From UBA6049 sp965662345 (GTDB lineage: Bacteria; Bacteroidota; Bacteroidia; Flavobacteriales_G; Salibacteraceae), in assembly GCA_965662345.1 (NCBI GenBank), contig CBFIHE010000019.1, positions 1-40,810 on the forward strand: a DNA stretch of 40,810 bases, written 5' to 3'. A program made the translations under genes and the position numbers. The notes beneath the pieces were generated by a model. The model ran no database searches, was not told where the DNA came from, and was given only the letters and a program-made list of their open reading frames with translations. Below, one piece after another: positions 1 through 8,404 of this stretch. Numbering within the stretch: position 1 is the stretch's first letter; each line of letters starts with the position of its first letter.

Positions 1-308
1 GCATTAAACTCAGGCTCCATAGCATAATCTCGTATGAAGTCTACCCAAACCTGCTCACGTACTTGTTCTCTTTGTTGCTCGGTTGGAGCCGTTGTAGGAA
101 ATTGCATAGCCAACGCTTGTTGCAAGCGCTGCTCGTATTCAGCATAAGAAATCTTAGTACCGTTGATCTCTCCTACTTCTGTATCTGGACCATTGAGGAA
201 AACAGAATTACCTGTTAACAAATCTCCAAGTACAAAGAGCACCATCGCTCCACCAATTGCAATTAACAAAAAGGTTGATTGCTTTCTAATCTTACCAATT
301 ACAGCCAT
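1..308 (-). CDS. PpiD/SurA-type periplasmic peptidylprolyl isomerase (N-terminal part, runs off window)
   Basis: Only the first ~102 residues are in the window; the gene continues past position 1. The start is ATG at 306-308. It begins MAVIGKIRKQSTFLLIAIGG, a short basic segment followed by one membrane anchor (about residues 11-33), then a region with EINGTKISYAEYEQRL, the typical N-terminal chaperone segment of SurA/PpiD proteins. The family consists of inner-membrane-anchored periplasmic folding factors with parvulin domains; those domains lie outside the window, so the isomerase call rests on the N-terminal module only. A -7-like element TATATTCG (minus strand, about 347-354) lies upstream. 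The same-strand neighbour is the CNNM/CBS gene at 374-1636. Confidence 0.8.
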   Translation of the reverse strand, partial: MAVIGKIRKQSTFLLIAIGGAMVLFVLGDLLTGNSVFLNGPDTEVGEINGTKISYAEYEQRLQQALAMQFPTTAPTEQQREQVREQVWVDFIRDYAMEPEFN

Positions 309-373
309 TCTATGCGTATATCTTTTTTTCGTGGGCTGCGAATATACAACTCGCCATGAAATATGGAAACACC

Positions 374-1636
374 TTAATCTGCTGGTGAATAGTGTAGTTG
401 CACCAAGTCTATGCGTCTATCGCTTACGCCCAAAATTTTAAAGGAATAATTCTCAATTCTAATAAGGTCATCTTCCTCTGGAATACTCTCATGGTGGCTT
501 ATAATGAGGCCTGCAAGGGTTTCATATTCTTCACTCTCTGGCAGATCTAGCTTGTAGGTTTCATTGAGGTAATCAATTTCAAGTCTAGCACTAAACTTAA
601 AGGTGTTCTCATCTAGAACCACCTCAATAAGTGTTTCCATGTCGTGCTCATCCTCAATTTCCCCAAATATTTCTTCTACAACGTCTTCCATGGTTACCAA
701 ACCAGATGTACCTCCAAATTCATCTACTACCACCGCCATACTTCGCTTCTGACTGATTAACAGTTCAAGAACTTCGCTTCCAGACATAGATTCTGGAACA
801 ATAGAAATTGGTAGGAGAACATTCTTTGTCGCCTTGGGTCTTTTGAATAGTTCAGCCGAGTGGACATAGCCAATTACATTATCGATATTATCTCTGTAAA
901 TAACAATTTTAGAGAGGCCTGTATCTATAAACGTACGCCATAGTTCATCTACAGAGTCTTCTAAATCAAAGGCTACAATCTCTGTGCGTGGAATCATGCA
1001 GTCTCTCGCTTTTACTGCAGAAAAATCTAAGGCATTTCTAAAAATCTGAACCTCATTTTCAATCTCATCATCATCTGTGGCACCTGAGGTAGCCTCTCGC
1101 ACAAAATGATCAAGATCTACAATTCCGAATAAAGGCTGTTGCTCTTCTTTTGGAATTCCTATTAATTCTAGAATACCATCAGATAGTTTGGTAACGAACC
1201 ACACCAAAGGGTACAGCCCATAATAGACCAAAACAACAGGTATGATAAATACATTTAGTGTTCTGTTGGGGTTAATTTGAAAAATGGCTTTTGGCAAGAA
1301 CTCAGCAGTAACTAGGATAATTATGGTAGAGACTATTGTTTTTACAAGAAGTACTAATGCAGGGTTAGGGAGAATACTTAGGAAGATGGGATCTAGTAAA
1401 TCACCCATTTTAATACCGTAAACCACGAGGGCGATATTATTCCCTAAAAGCATTGTGGTAATAAACGTTGCGGGCTTTTGCATATAAGTGCTATACACCT
1501 TAGCAGCAATGTTCCCTGCCTTTTTATCCAACTCTACTTTGAGCTTATTGGCCGAAACAAAGGCGATCTCAACACCCGAGAAAAATGCAGATAAGAGAAG
1601 CGATATAAGGATTATACCTAATTGGTCAGACTCCAT
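374..1636 (-). CDS. CNNM/CBS-domain hemolysin family protein (CorC/HlyC-type)
   Basis: A 420-residue integral membrane protein. An N-terminal CNNM (DUF21) domain with about four hydrophobic segments (within residues 5-150) includes SAFFSGVEIAFVSANK, the usual first-helix signature. A CBS pair follows at about 200-320 (starts CMIPRTEIVAFD, later VVVDEFGGTSGLVTMEDVVE). A C-terminal CorC_HlyC domain ends the protein. The family is linked to divalent-cation transport or homeostasis; the hemolysin name is historical. GldE, a gliding-associated paralogue, has the same architecture, but no gldD is visible next to this gene, so I do not assign gldE. A perfect -7 element TACTTTTG lies on the minus strand at 1666-1659, 22 bases before the ATG, suggesting its own promoter. 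Confidence 0.88.
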   Translation of the reverse strand: MESDQLGIILISLLLSAFFSGVEIAFVSANKLKVELDKKAGNIAAKVYSTYMQKPATFITTMLLGNNIALVVYGIKMGDLLDPIFLSILPNPALVLLVKTIVSTIIILVTAEFLPKAIFQINPNRTLNVFIIPVVLVYYGLYPLVWFVTKLSDGILELIGIPKEEQQPLFGIVDLDHFVREATSGATDDDEIENEVQIFRNALDFSAVKARDCMIPRTEIVAFDLEDSVDELWRTFIDTGLSKIVIYRDNIDNVIGYVHSAELFKRPKATKNVLLPISIVPESMSGSEVLELLISQKRSMAVVVDEFGGTSGLVTMEDVVEEIFGEIEDEHDMETLIEVVLDENTFKFSARLEIDYLNETYKLDLPESEEYETLAGLIISHHESIPEEDDLIRIENYSFKILGVSDRRIDLVQLHYSPAD

Positions 1637-1680
1637 GTAATTCGCAATGGCGATTATTCAAAAGTAGAAAATTCAAAGAC

Positions 1681-1875
1681 CTATTCAGCATCCTGTTCTT
1701 GTCTGCGTCTGTATAGTCTCCGCATCAGATAAAGTACGATGGCCATACCTGCAAAATAGAGTAAGTAACGGTAGTCATCCCACCCTTGAGTGGCTCCCAT
1801 ATATAAACCCAAAGCTCCTGAAACGATGGCCATGAAAAGCCAAAAGTATTCCATTATACGGTTATACGCCTTCAT
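1681..1875 (-). CDS. small two-helix membrane protein
   Basis: A 64-residue protein with two predicted membrane helices (about 9-26 and 36-50) and a very basic, charged tail (RRLYRRRQEQDAE). It starts inside the end of lptC (14-base overlap, 1862-1875), so the two are probably translationally coupled. I recognise no named family. The overlap and conserved-looking position after lptC suggest a real gene with an envelope role, which is inference. It ends 44 bases before the CNNM/CBS gene. Confidence 0.65.
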   Translation of the reverse strand: MKAYNRIMEYFWLFMAIVSGALGLYMGATQGWDDYRYLLYFAGMAIVLYLMRRLYRRRQEQDAE

Positions 1876-2446
1876 TTAGTGTGTCTTGTGCTTGTTCACT
1901 TACGCTAATTATACCCTTTATGTGGCTTATTTCGTATTTCGTAAAATCTTGGTTGGCTACCAATCCGTCTCCATAGATTATCTCATCTCCTGTTGTGATT
2001 TTCACAAACTCAAGAGATCGAATCTGTTCTGTTTCCATTTCCCAAATTAGGTGCTCTGTACTCAGTACATCTCCTTCACTATTCTCTACTACCACATCAT
2101 ACCTTGCCTCGATGTATTTTTCATTGGGGTAATACCTCGCGTAATTAGAAGTTATTTCACTGTCTACTGTTCCAGAGTCTGTGTAAAAAATGACATGCAT
2201 TCCCTCTGCCATCTCTGTATAGGTTTCGCTACCAGAGGTGTACCTATTAATGAGTGGTGCTTTCATTAGCACCTTGGCCTTTGCGGAGTCTGAATATCTT
2301 ATCTCTGCGTTAAGTGTAGTTTCATCAGGGAAGTCTTCTGTGAAAGTGATACGCTGAATTTCTTCTTTAGTATTTCCACAAGAAAAAAGCATCCCGATGA
2401 ATATCAACGAGATGCTTTGAAGAAAATATTTGCGTGAATTATTCAA
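1862..2446 (-). CDS. lptC: LPS export ABC transporter periplasmic protein LptC
   Basis: A 194-residue protein that begins with a lipoprotein-type signal (hydrophobic run ending MLFSCGN, Cys about residue 23). An LptC-like beta-jellyroll follows: LNAEIRYSDSAKAKVLMKAP, then SEITSNYARYYPNEKYIEARYDVVVEN and YGDGLVANQDFTKYEI. In this family the protein bridges the LptBFG ABC transporter to LptA and carries LPS across the periplasm. Bacteroidetes members are often lipoproteins, unlike the membrane-anchored E. coli protein. It lies 3 bases after the TPR gene and overlaps the small membrane gene downstream, within the coaX-led operon. The function rests on fold signature and context, and I consider it firm. 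Confidence 0.85.
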   Translation of the reverse strand: MNNSRKYFLQSISLIFIGMLFSCGNTKEEIQRITFTEDFPDETTLNAEIRYSDSAKAKVLMKAPLINRYTSGSETYTEMAEGMHVIFYTDSGTVDSEITSNYARYYPNEKYIEARYDVVVENSEGDVLSTEHLIWEMETEQIRSLEFVKITTGDEIIYGDGLVANQDFTKYEISHIKGIISVSEQAQDTLNEGV

Positions 2447-2449
2447 CTA

Positions 2450-3769
2450 CTAATTATTCGTTTTCACGGTAACCGTTTCATTGATCCATCCACCAACAGT
2501 GAATGTTTGTCCGTCTAAGATATTGTAAAAGAAGCAATCTTCCTTAGTTGGGTATCTAGCAGCCAACTGACCTAATCTCTTGCCAGCCATTTCAGCCATC
2601 TTAGGGTCTAAAGCTCTGGCACGCTCATATTTTGCTGCTGCTGCCCAAATACCACCCTTTTTCTCACAATCATTCTCACCTACGGTAGAAGAGCCATAGA
2701 AGTAAGCATCACCTATGAGCATGTAAGCTTCACCGTTTTGAGGGTCTAACTTCAATAGGTTTAATGCCGCGCTCTTAGTAGCTGCGTAACTCTTTCTTGC
2801 CAAATTTGCTTTAGCCAAGTATAAATATGCTTTTTTCTTAACCTCTGGAGACTCAGCTATATCAGCAGCATCTTGCAAGAATCCTGCTGCATCAGAATAA
2901 CGCTCTTTTTTCAGCAACCCAATTCCGATACCCACTTTAGAGACACCGCTTGGCATACTCTTATCTGCTTCAATGGATGCTTGTAAGAACAAATCTTCAT
3001 CAGTACACCCTCGTTTTTCAAACAACGCGATAATCTGCAGAAGGGTAGACGTATCTTGCTTGTTAGCCTCAAACTTTGGTGTGTATATCGATACCAAATC
3101 TTCACAGCTAGCCACTTTACCAAAAATCTCATCAATTTGTCCGGCAGCTTGTTTCTCAGACTTGCTAAGCTTTTTATTGGTTGCCAACTTATTGGCCAAT
3201 ACTCCGTTCAGTTGCGGATACAGTTCCAATAACACTTCTTTTTCTAGTTGCTTTTGAGCTACCGAATAATAAGCGGCTTGGTAATAAGCGGCTAAGGCTC
3301 CTGCTTCCGTTTCATTTTGACTTAGCTCAAAACCTTCTTTCAAGATATTGTAAGCATCTAGAGATTTTTTAACCCCTCCATAGCGCAACATATCCGTTCC
3401 TTTTCTGCCTAAAACATATCCTTTATCGCCAAAGTGTTCTGCGCGTTGGTCGTAAATCCACATCAATGAATCCAATAAACCAGGATAAACCTCATCATTT
3501 CCCTTGTTCTCTTTCAAAAGCTTCTTGAATATAACAGAGCCCTTGATGTAAAGATTTTTGGATGCCTTTGGACAAATTTCAATCGCATCAACTACAAAAG
3601 GTTTAGCATCTTTATATGCTTCTTGCTTGTAGTATTCTGAATACAGCGAAATGGATTCAACACATTTTGTGCTGTCTTCTGGAGTAGCTCCATATTTACC
3701 TTGAGCCATTGAAAATTGACTGAGTAACATTCCTAATCCCAATAGGAGGGTTATTCTCGTTTTCATCAT
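2450..3769 (-). CDS. secreted tetratricopeptide-repeat protein
   Basis: A 439-residue protein with a cleavable signal peptide (about 1-22, ending FSMAQ) and helical repeats of TPR type. The clearest are near the C-terminus: KKKAYLYLAKANLARKSYAA and the following segment with LDPQNGEAYMLIGDAYF. Two start methionines are adjacent; either fits. It sits in the run coaX, barrel protein, this gene, lptC, with gaps of 21 and 3 bases. Periplasmic TPR proteins usually scaffold assembly of other envelope proteins; a link to the barrel protein upstream is inference from position. Specific function unknown. Confidence 0.8.
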   Translation of the reverse strand: MMKTRITLLLGLGMLLSQFSMAQGKYGATPEDSTKCVESISLYSEYYKQEAYKDAKPFVVDAIEICPKASKNLYIKGSVIFKKLLKENKGNDEVYPGLLDSLMWIYDQRAEHFGDKGYVLGRKGTDMLRYGGVKKSLDAYNILKEGFELSQNETEAGALAAYYQAAYYSVAQKQLEKEVLLELYPQLNGVLANKLATNKKLSKSEKQAAGQIDEIFGKVASCEDLVSIYTPKFEANKQDTSTLLQIIALFEKRGCTDEDLFLQASIEADKSMPSGVSKVGIGIGLLKKERYSDAAGFLQDAADIAESPEVKKKAYLYLAKANLARKSYAATKSAALNLLKLDPQNGEAYMLIGDAYFYGSSTVGENDCEKKGGIWAAAAKYERARALDPKMAEMAGKRLGQLAARYPTKEDCFFYNILDGQTFTVGGWINETVTVKTNN

Positions 3770-3790
3770 TATTTGGTTTTTATTCTATTC

Positions 3791-5113
3791 TTAATCAATT
3801 CTTCTTTTTTGGAACCACCTATCCCAAAAACTTGGGGTCAAAACTATTCCAACTAAAAAATTTGAGTATTGTTCACTCAGTAAACTCGTGTTATTGAAAG
3901 CCCTTTGCCCAGTTTCAAACCCTATGTTGATACTTGAAGAAGTAGCATACACAGACTTTGATTTCACTAACGGTATACCAATGCCAAAAGTGATGCCGTA
4001 CTTATAAATATCTTCACTATTAACATTTAAATAAGTCTTGCCATAATGAAATCCACCTCTGTAGCGCATTGTCTTAAAGAACCCTCTAATGGCTTCCGCA
4101 TCTGGAATAAACTCGCCACCAGCAGCAAACTGCCAACTATCAGTTAGGCCTTCATTTACGCCAAAAACTTCCATTTCACTCCATGCTCCAAACTCATACT
4201 CTGCATGAACCTGCAATCTTCTCTTGGTGGTTCTGTTAAAGAACTCCATTCCTACTCCTACTCCAAACCTTGTGGGTATAAATACATTACCAGTATCCAA
4301 TCCAGCATCTATAGTATCCTTAAGCCTACCTAAATCAAGATTACCGATAAGCACCTCTTTCCGCGTTCTTACATTTCCACCAAACTTGTAGGTACCGCCA
4401 ACGGTTAAAAAACGATCTAGGTGATTCTTTCTTGCTAAATCTACTCTATACTGCACACCCAAGTCTGCACTTAAGTCGCTATGATTCAATCTCTGCGATT
4501 CGTATGTGGAGTAGACTGAACTGTTGTTTGGGAATGTAATTGTAGTGATTTCAGATACGGGACCGAAAATGTAACTAAGATTACTACCAATGCTCAACTG
4601 GCGAATAGAATCTGAAATCACCTCATAGGATAGTCCTACAAAAGCCCTGCTGATTCCACCATCACCTGTGTAATTGGTTCTTACTAACTCACCTCCAACG
4701 GTACCTGTTGCATTTATATCATACCCAACTTGGGATAATGGCGTTAGCCCCAAGGCCGCTCCAACTCTTTTTGAAATAGGAAAACCCAATCCAAAATACC
4801 GTAAACCTGCAACATCATAGCGCTGCGAACCATTTTCTCCCGTAAGATTATTGACCTGATAATTGAACCCAACGTTGAATGATGTGGCTATTAGTCTAGA
4901 GTAACTAGCTGGATTTGCGGGATTCAAATGAAAAAAGTCTGTTGCAGAATACTTGGTATCCCCCATAGACATGTTTCTGACCATTCCTTCGCTCATTCTG
5001 TCGCCCAAACCAAAAGATGAGTAGGGAGAATTTGAGGTAGCCTGTCCCAGAGCCCATTGGCTTAAGCCGATGAGGATGGCAAAAAGTGCACTATGCTTAC
5101 TATTGATACTCAA
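3791..5113 (-). CDS. outer-membrane beta-barrel protein, FadL/OMPP1-like architecture
   Basis: A 440-residue protein with a signal peptide (about 1-23, ending ALGQA). The N-terminus is SPYSSFGLGDRMSEGM, the usual start of a large Bacteroidetes outer-membrane family in which a SPYS-F-G-GD motif precedes a predicted barrel. The rest alternates short amphipathic beta strands (for example SIGSNLSYIFGPVSEITTI and MEFFNRTTKRRLQVHAEYEF). The start overlaps the coaX end by 14 bases (5100-5113), so it is coupled to coaX. Substrate or function is unknown; it may be a transport porin or an assembly protein. Confidence 0.8.
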   Translation of the reverse strand: MSINSKHSALFAILIGLSQWALGQATSNSPYSSFGLGDRMSEGMVRNMSMGDTKYSATDFFHLNPANPASYSRLIATSFNVGFNYQVNNLTGENGSQRYDVAGLRYFGLGFPISKRVGAALGLTPLSQVGYDINATGTVGGELVRTNYTGDGGISRAFVGLSYEVISDSIRQLSIGSNLSYIFGPVSEITTITFPNNSSVYSTYESQRLNHSDLSADLGVQYRVDLARKNHLDRFLTVGGTYKFGGNVRTRKEVLIGNLDLGRLKDTIDAGLDTGNVFIPTRFGVGVGMEFFNRTTKRRLQVHAEYEFGAWSEMEVFGVNEGLTDSWQFAAGGEFIPDAEAIRGFFKTMRYRGGFHYGKTYLNVNSEDIYKYGITFGIGIPLVKSKSVYATSSSINIGFETGQRAFNNTSLLSEQYSNFLVGIVLTPSFWDRWFQKRRID

Positions 5114-5816
5114 GGATTTGATTTATTCCTTTAATGGTCAAAAAATTGTCGGCAAAAATGGGATTTTTAAATGCACGAGCAAACCTAAAACTGTCTCCAC
5201 CTGTAATAAACGTTTTTCCGTGGGGATATTCTTCTTGAAATGCATTGATTCTTACCTTTATTTCATCTCGCATGCCCAAATATGCTCCAGAAAGCATACT
5301 TCCTTTGGTTGATTTCCCCAAATAGTCTGTGAATTCATCTGCTTCCAATGCCGGAAGCTTACCTGTTTGGTTGTGCATGGCCTTGAGACGCATTGCCAAC
5401 CCTGGTGAAATTGCGCCTCCTACGTATTCCTCATTCTTTACATATTCAAAAGTTAAACACGTTCCACAGCTTATTGCCAAAACGGGGGTGGCTCTACCTC
5501 CTTCATTCCAAGCTGCCACAGCTAAAGCCAGCCGATCTGTGCCCAAGGTTTCTGGAGTATCATATTTTAACCTCAGCGGGCTTTTCACCCCAGGCTTTAA
5601 CATGAATGGTTCAATGCTAAAACGAGAAAAAATACCAGATTCTGATAATTCTGTAACATCTGAGATTCCAATGCGAGAAATATCTTGGCCTTGGGCCCAT
5701 GAAAACAACGGTTCTAGGTTGTTAGAGTCGAAACGCTTGACATCCTCAATTTCTCTGCCTCCACTAATCACTGCAGCTTTTACACTTGTATTTCCTATGT
5801 CTAAAATGAGATTCAC
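5100..5816 (-). CDS. coaX: type III pantothenate kinase
   Basis: A 238-residue CoaX. It phosphorylates pantothenate in the first step of coenzyme A synthesis and belongs to the ASKHA fold. The N-terminal phosphate loop LILDIGNTSVKAAV (residues 3-16), the TPETLGTDRLALAVAAW block with its G-DR motif, and GGAISPGLAMR are all present, as is the ITGGDSFRF element near the C-terminus. Length is normal for the family, slightly short. It heads a minus-strand run with an outer-membrane barrel, TPR protein, lptC and a small membrane protein. The -7 element ends only four bases before the ATG, suggesting a leaderless mRNA. Confidence 0.95.
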   Translation of the reverse strand: MNLILDIGNTSVKAAVISGGREIEDVKRFDSNNLEPLFSWAQGQDISRIGISDVTELSESGIFSRFSIEPFMLKPGVKSPLRLKYDTPETLGTDRLALAVAAWNEGGRATPVLAISCGTCLTFEYVKNEEYVGGAISPGLAMRLKAMHNQTGKLPALEADEFTDYLGKSTKGSMLSGAYLGMRDEIKVRINAFQEEYPHGKTFITGGDSFRFARAFKNPIFADNFLTIKGINQILEYQ

Positions 5817-5820
5817 CGTT

Positions 5821-5853
5821 CAAAAGTAGCCCTTGTTCAGAGACACATAGCAA
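5821..5853 (-). promoter_or_regulatory. promoter of the coaX operon (Bacteroidetes type)
   Basis: On the minus strand, TTG (5853-5851) is followed by a 22-base spacer and TACTTTTG (5828-5821), an exact match to the TAnnTTTG -7 element. The coaX ATG begins at 5816, so transcription should start at or within a few bases of the start codon. Confidence 0.6.
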
Positions 5854-5869
5854 GAATTTCATTTTTTGG

Positions 5870-5899
5870 TTTGCACATTTCAATTTATAATTACTTTTG
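5870..5899 (+). promoter_or_regulatory. promoter of tRNA-Phe
   Basis: TTTG (5870-5873), an 18-base spacer and TACTTTTG (5892-5899) form a full Bacteroidetes promoter, with the mature tRNA beginning 12 bases after the -7 element. Confidence 0.65.
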
Positions 5900-5910
5900 C
5901 CCTCCGCTTT

Positions 5911-5983
5911 GGTGATGTAGCTCAGTTGGTAGAGCAAAGGACTGAAAATCCTTGTGTCGGCAGTTCGATTCTGTCCATCACCA
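5911..5983 (+). tRNA. tRNA-Phe (anticodon GAA)
   Basis: A complete cloverleaf of 73 bases. The acceptor stem GGTGATG pairs with CATCACC at 5976-5982, followed by discriminator A. The D arm is GCTC...GAGC, the anticodon stem AAGGA/TCCTT encloses loop CTGAAAA with anticodon GAA, and the T arm holds GTTCGATTC. The 3' CCA is not encoded. It has its own promoter upstream and a strong terminator just downstream, so it is a single-gene transcription unit. Confidence 0.96.
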
Positions 5984-5984
5984 C

Positions 5985-6016
5985 AAAAAGGCTGTTCAAA
6001 TTGAGCAGCCTTTTTT
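5985..6016 (+). terminator. intrinsic terminator after tRNA-Phe
   Basis: AAAAAGGCTG (5985-5994) pairs perfectly with CAGCCTTTTT (6006-6015), giving a 10-bp stem with an 11-base loop, and the T run extends to 6016. The A-rich left arm would allow it to act in both directions. Confidence 0.8.
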
Positions 6017-6064
6017 GTTTTGTTCACATCGGCTTTGCCACTATTTTTGGCTCAAATAATTCAC

Positions 6065-7042
6065 ATGGCACGCATTTTAACGGGAATTCAAGCAACGGGA
6101 ACACCTCATTTGGGTAATATTTTGGGCGCCATTGAGCCTGCAATTCAAATGTCTGCAGACCCTGCCAATGATTCCTTTCTCTTTATTGCCGATTTACACT
6201 CCGTTACGCAAATTAAAAACGGAGAAGAGTTGAGAAACAATGCATTATCTGTTGCTTCAACCTGGTTGGCGTTTGGATTAGATACAGATAAAACAGTATT
6301 CTACCGCCAAAGTGATGTGCCTGAAACGGCAGAATTGGCTTGGTACCTCAGCTGCTTTTACCCGTATCAACGATTAACCTTAGCTCACTCTTTCAAAGAC
6401 AAATCAGACCGCTTAACCGATGTGAATGGTGGACTGTTCTCTTATCCGATGCTTATGGCTGCCGATATCTTGCTCTACGATACGGATATTGTTCCCGTGG
6501 GAAAAGACCAATTGCAGCATTTGGAAATTACCCGGGATGTGGCAAGCAGATTCAACAATCAGCTTGGGGAGACTTTCATTTTGCCCCAGGATAAGCTTCA
6601 AGAAAACACCAAGTACGTACCCGGCACCAATGGCGGGAAAATGAGCAAATCTGCCGGAAACATCATCAACATTTTCTTGCCTGAAAAACAGCTTAAAAAG
6701 CAGGTAAACGGCATTGTTACGGATAGCACTCCGTTGGAAGAACCCAAAAATCCGGATACGTGCAATGCCTTTGCAATCTATGCGCTTTTGGCCAACGATG
6801 CCGATACCGCGGAGATGCGAAACGAGTACTTGGCGGGCGGTTTTGGATACGGCCATGCCAAGAAGGCAATTCTTGAGTTGATTCTAGATAAATACGCCCA
6901 ACAGCGAGACACGTACAATCGCTATATGAGCGATACAGCATTATTGGACGAAATTCTACTCAAGGGTGCCGCAAAAGCAAGAGAAGTTGCCGTTCCCGTG
7001 CTTAACCGCGTTAGAACTAAGCTTGGGTTTACTGCTCGTTAG
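6065..7042 (+). CDS. trpS: tryptophanyl-tRNA synthetase
   Basis: A 325-residue class I synthetase that charges tRNA-Trp. The HIGH-equivalent TGTPHLGN is at residues 11-18 and the KMSKS loop at 192-196 (GGKMSKSAGN). DILLYDTDIVPVGKDQLQHL, typical of bacterial TrpRS, lies between. An upstream in-frame ATG at 6020 exists, but it would start inside the tRNA terminator region; the ATG at 6065 gives the normal N-terminus MARILTGIQATG. Its stop codon overlaps the convergent META-domain gene by 4 bases. Confidence 0.96.
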   Translation: MARILTGIQATGTPHLGNILGAIEPAIQMSADPANDSFLFIADLHSVTQIKNGEELRNNALSVASTWLAFGLDTDKTVFYRQSDVPETAELAWYLSCFYPYQRLTLAHSFKDKSDRLTDVNGGLFSYPMLMAADILLYDTDIVPVGKDQLQHLEITRDVASRFNNQLGETFILPQDKLQENTKYVPGTNGGKMSKSAGNIINIFLPEKQLKKQVNGIVTDSTPLEEPKNPDTCNAFAIYALLANDADTAEMRNEYLAGGFGYGHAKKAILELILDKYAQQRDTYNRYMSDTALLDEILLKGAAKAREVAVPVLNRVRTKLGFTAR

Positions 7043-7461
7043 TTTCCGGGAATAAACTGTGCCAACGAGGAGCCGTCTGCACCCAACAGGCTTAGCACGT
7101 TATCTTTTACGTCAAAAGATTTTGCATTGCCCAACATAGAGGCAAACTTATCTGGACCCGGAGTTGCACATGCCATTTTGGTAGACGCCAATCCAGATAA
7201 ATCAACCTGACCTGTCTTTAAGAATTCAGAACCCACATTACCCGTTAGGTTGTTACACCCGTCATTTCCTGAATAAGTACCATCTGCACTAAAGTTGAGG
7301 AAGGGTAATTTATCTCCGAACATAGAAGTTAAATTCGTATTTCCTCCCAATGCGCTAAGCACCCATTTGTTGTTTGTTAAGCCGCTTAAAGACTGGAGAG
7401 ATTGCGTTGCGGAACAAGAAGAGAACGCTAAAGCGATGAAGAGAATAAATATTCTGGACAT
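7039..7461 (-). CDS. META-domain (HslJ-like) lipoprotein
   Basis: A 140-residue protein with a lipoprotein signal (hydrophobic run, then FSSCS, Cys about residue 16) and one META domain. The domain begins NNKWVLSALGG, contains FSADGTYSGNDGCNNLTG, the family core around G-x-DGCN, and continues with LASTKMACATPGPDKF. META domains occur in HslJ, linked to novobiocin resistance and heat shock in E. coli; the biochemical role is unknown. The stop codon overlaps the trpS stop (7039-7042), so no separate terminator fits between the convergent genes. The small lipoprotein gene lies 25 bases upstream on the same strand. Confidence 0.85.
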   Translation of the reverse strand: MSRIFILFIALAFSSCSATQSLQSLSGLTNNKWVLSALGGNTNLTSMFGDKLPFLNFSADGTYSGNDGCNNLTGNVGSEFLKTGQVDLSGLASTKMACATPGPDKFASMLGNAKSFDVKDNVLSLLGADGSSLAQFIPGN

Positions 7462-7485
7462 GTTAATTTATTTAAGCGTGAAGGT

Positions 7486-7839
7486 CTAAATAACATCGTT
7501 TAATCCCAACTCTGTATCGCTTCTTTCCAATACTCCCGATTCATGAAGGCCTGTACTGCGCAAAATATTTACCTCTAATACGCAGTCTCCCGAGGTTCTT
7601 TTAACTGTGATTCGCACTGGAGTACCCTCTTCGTAATTACCTAGTGTGGGAGAAACCCAATCTCCGCGCAAATCTCCTACTTGACTGGTAGCTCCGGATT
7701 TCTCACGATAAGTTACCTCATACGTTCCCGAACCAGACAATAACAGCACCTGATAGTTTACGGCCCATTTTCTAGGCCCGTCTAACCGAGAACAGCCCAT
7801 GAAGGCAAGCAATACAAACAACAACCAACTCTTTTTCAA
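7486..7839 (-). CDS. small lipoprotein, possible MmpS-like beta domain
   Basis: A 117-residue lipoprotein starting at TTG (7839), MKKSWLLFVLLAFMGCS, with the lipobox Cys about residue 16. The following segment YQVLLLSGSGTYEVTYRE and the later VRITVKRTSGDCVLEVNIL resemble the small beta-sandwich of MmpS-type proteins, but similarity is weak and I give it only as a possibility. A near-consensus -7 element TTTATTTG sits on the minus strand at about 7851-7844, very close to the start. No partner transporter is adjacent, so an MmpL-accessory role is not supported by context. Confidence 0.65.
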   Translation of the reverse strand: MKKSWLLFVLLAFMGCSRLDGPRKWAVNYQVLLLSGSGTYEVTYREKSGATSQVGDLRGDWVSPTLGNYEEGTPVRITVKRTSGDCVLEVNILRSTGLHESGVLERSDTELGLNDVI

Positions 7840-7876
7840 TCTGCAAATAAAGTGCGATTGGCAAACCGTGTCAAGA

Positions 7877-8404
7877 TTAGCGAGTTAATCGTTTAAGCTC
7901 CGCGCCTTCTAAAAGTCTGTGGAAAGGAATAATTAACAATGCAATAACGCTTTTGGCAAGCAGCTTCAGCAGCGGACTGCCTTGCGCAAAGGTCTCAATC
8001 CATGGATCTGAAATGACCAATAGAAATTCAAAAAACAAGATGAAAATAAAAAAGGTGAACCCGTGCAAAACGCGTTCAGGTATGGTAAACTTACGGGCGG
8101 TAAGAAGCACTGAAGCCATAAGTAAGAGCCCGATAAAAATTCCAGAGTACTGAATGTTTGCTATGCGCTCTTCTTCTGCTTTGGCTTGCGCTTCTTGTTT
8201 CTTTTTGCGCTCTTCTCGCATACGTTGTTCTTTCTCAACAGTATACCTAGTTTCTAGGGCTGTTACCTTGTCTCTTGCATCCGTTTCTTGAAGTTCATTT
8301 TCTAACTCGGTGTAAACGGTAAGGTATTGATGTGCACGGGCATACTCTCCTTTGCCGGCAAAAGAACAGTGTGTGATAAGGCTAATAAAAGAACCAAGCG
8401 CCAC
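7877..8404 (-). CDS. short TPR/coiled-coil membrane protein, probably an N-terminally truncated remnant
   Basis: A 175-residue frame starting at GTG (8404), directly after the stop codon of the upstream gene and in the same frame. It begins mid-way through what looks like a last tetratricopeptide repeat (GKGEYARAHQYLTVYTELEN). A charged coiled coil follows at about 42-82 (VTALETRYTVEKEQRMREER...), then a membrane helix (about 86-104) and two more helices in a C-terminal module. Relatives with this C-terminal half normally carry several TPRs and a signal peptide first, which are absent. The C-terminal module (FILFFEFLLVISDPWIE ... IIPFHRLLEGAEL) is paralogous to the end of the neighbouring gene. 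Whether the stub is translated is unknown. Confidence 0.55.
   Translation of the reverse strand: MALGSFISLITHCSFAGKGEYARAHQYLTVYTELENELQETDARDKVTALETRYTVEKEQRMREERKKKQEAQAKAEEERIANIQYSGIFIGLLLMASVLLTARKFTIPERVLHGFTFFIFILFFEFLLVISDPWIETFAQGSPLLKLLAKSVIALLIIPFHRLLEGAELKRLTR

Noticed and set aside
5764..6027. 87-residue minus-strand frame with CGDGQNRTADTRIF
   Set aside because: This is the antisense translation of tRNA-Phe, a well-known false ORF.
6413..6856. 147-residue minus-strand frame within trpS
   Set aside because: It is a shadow of trpS, which has all synthetase motifs.
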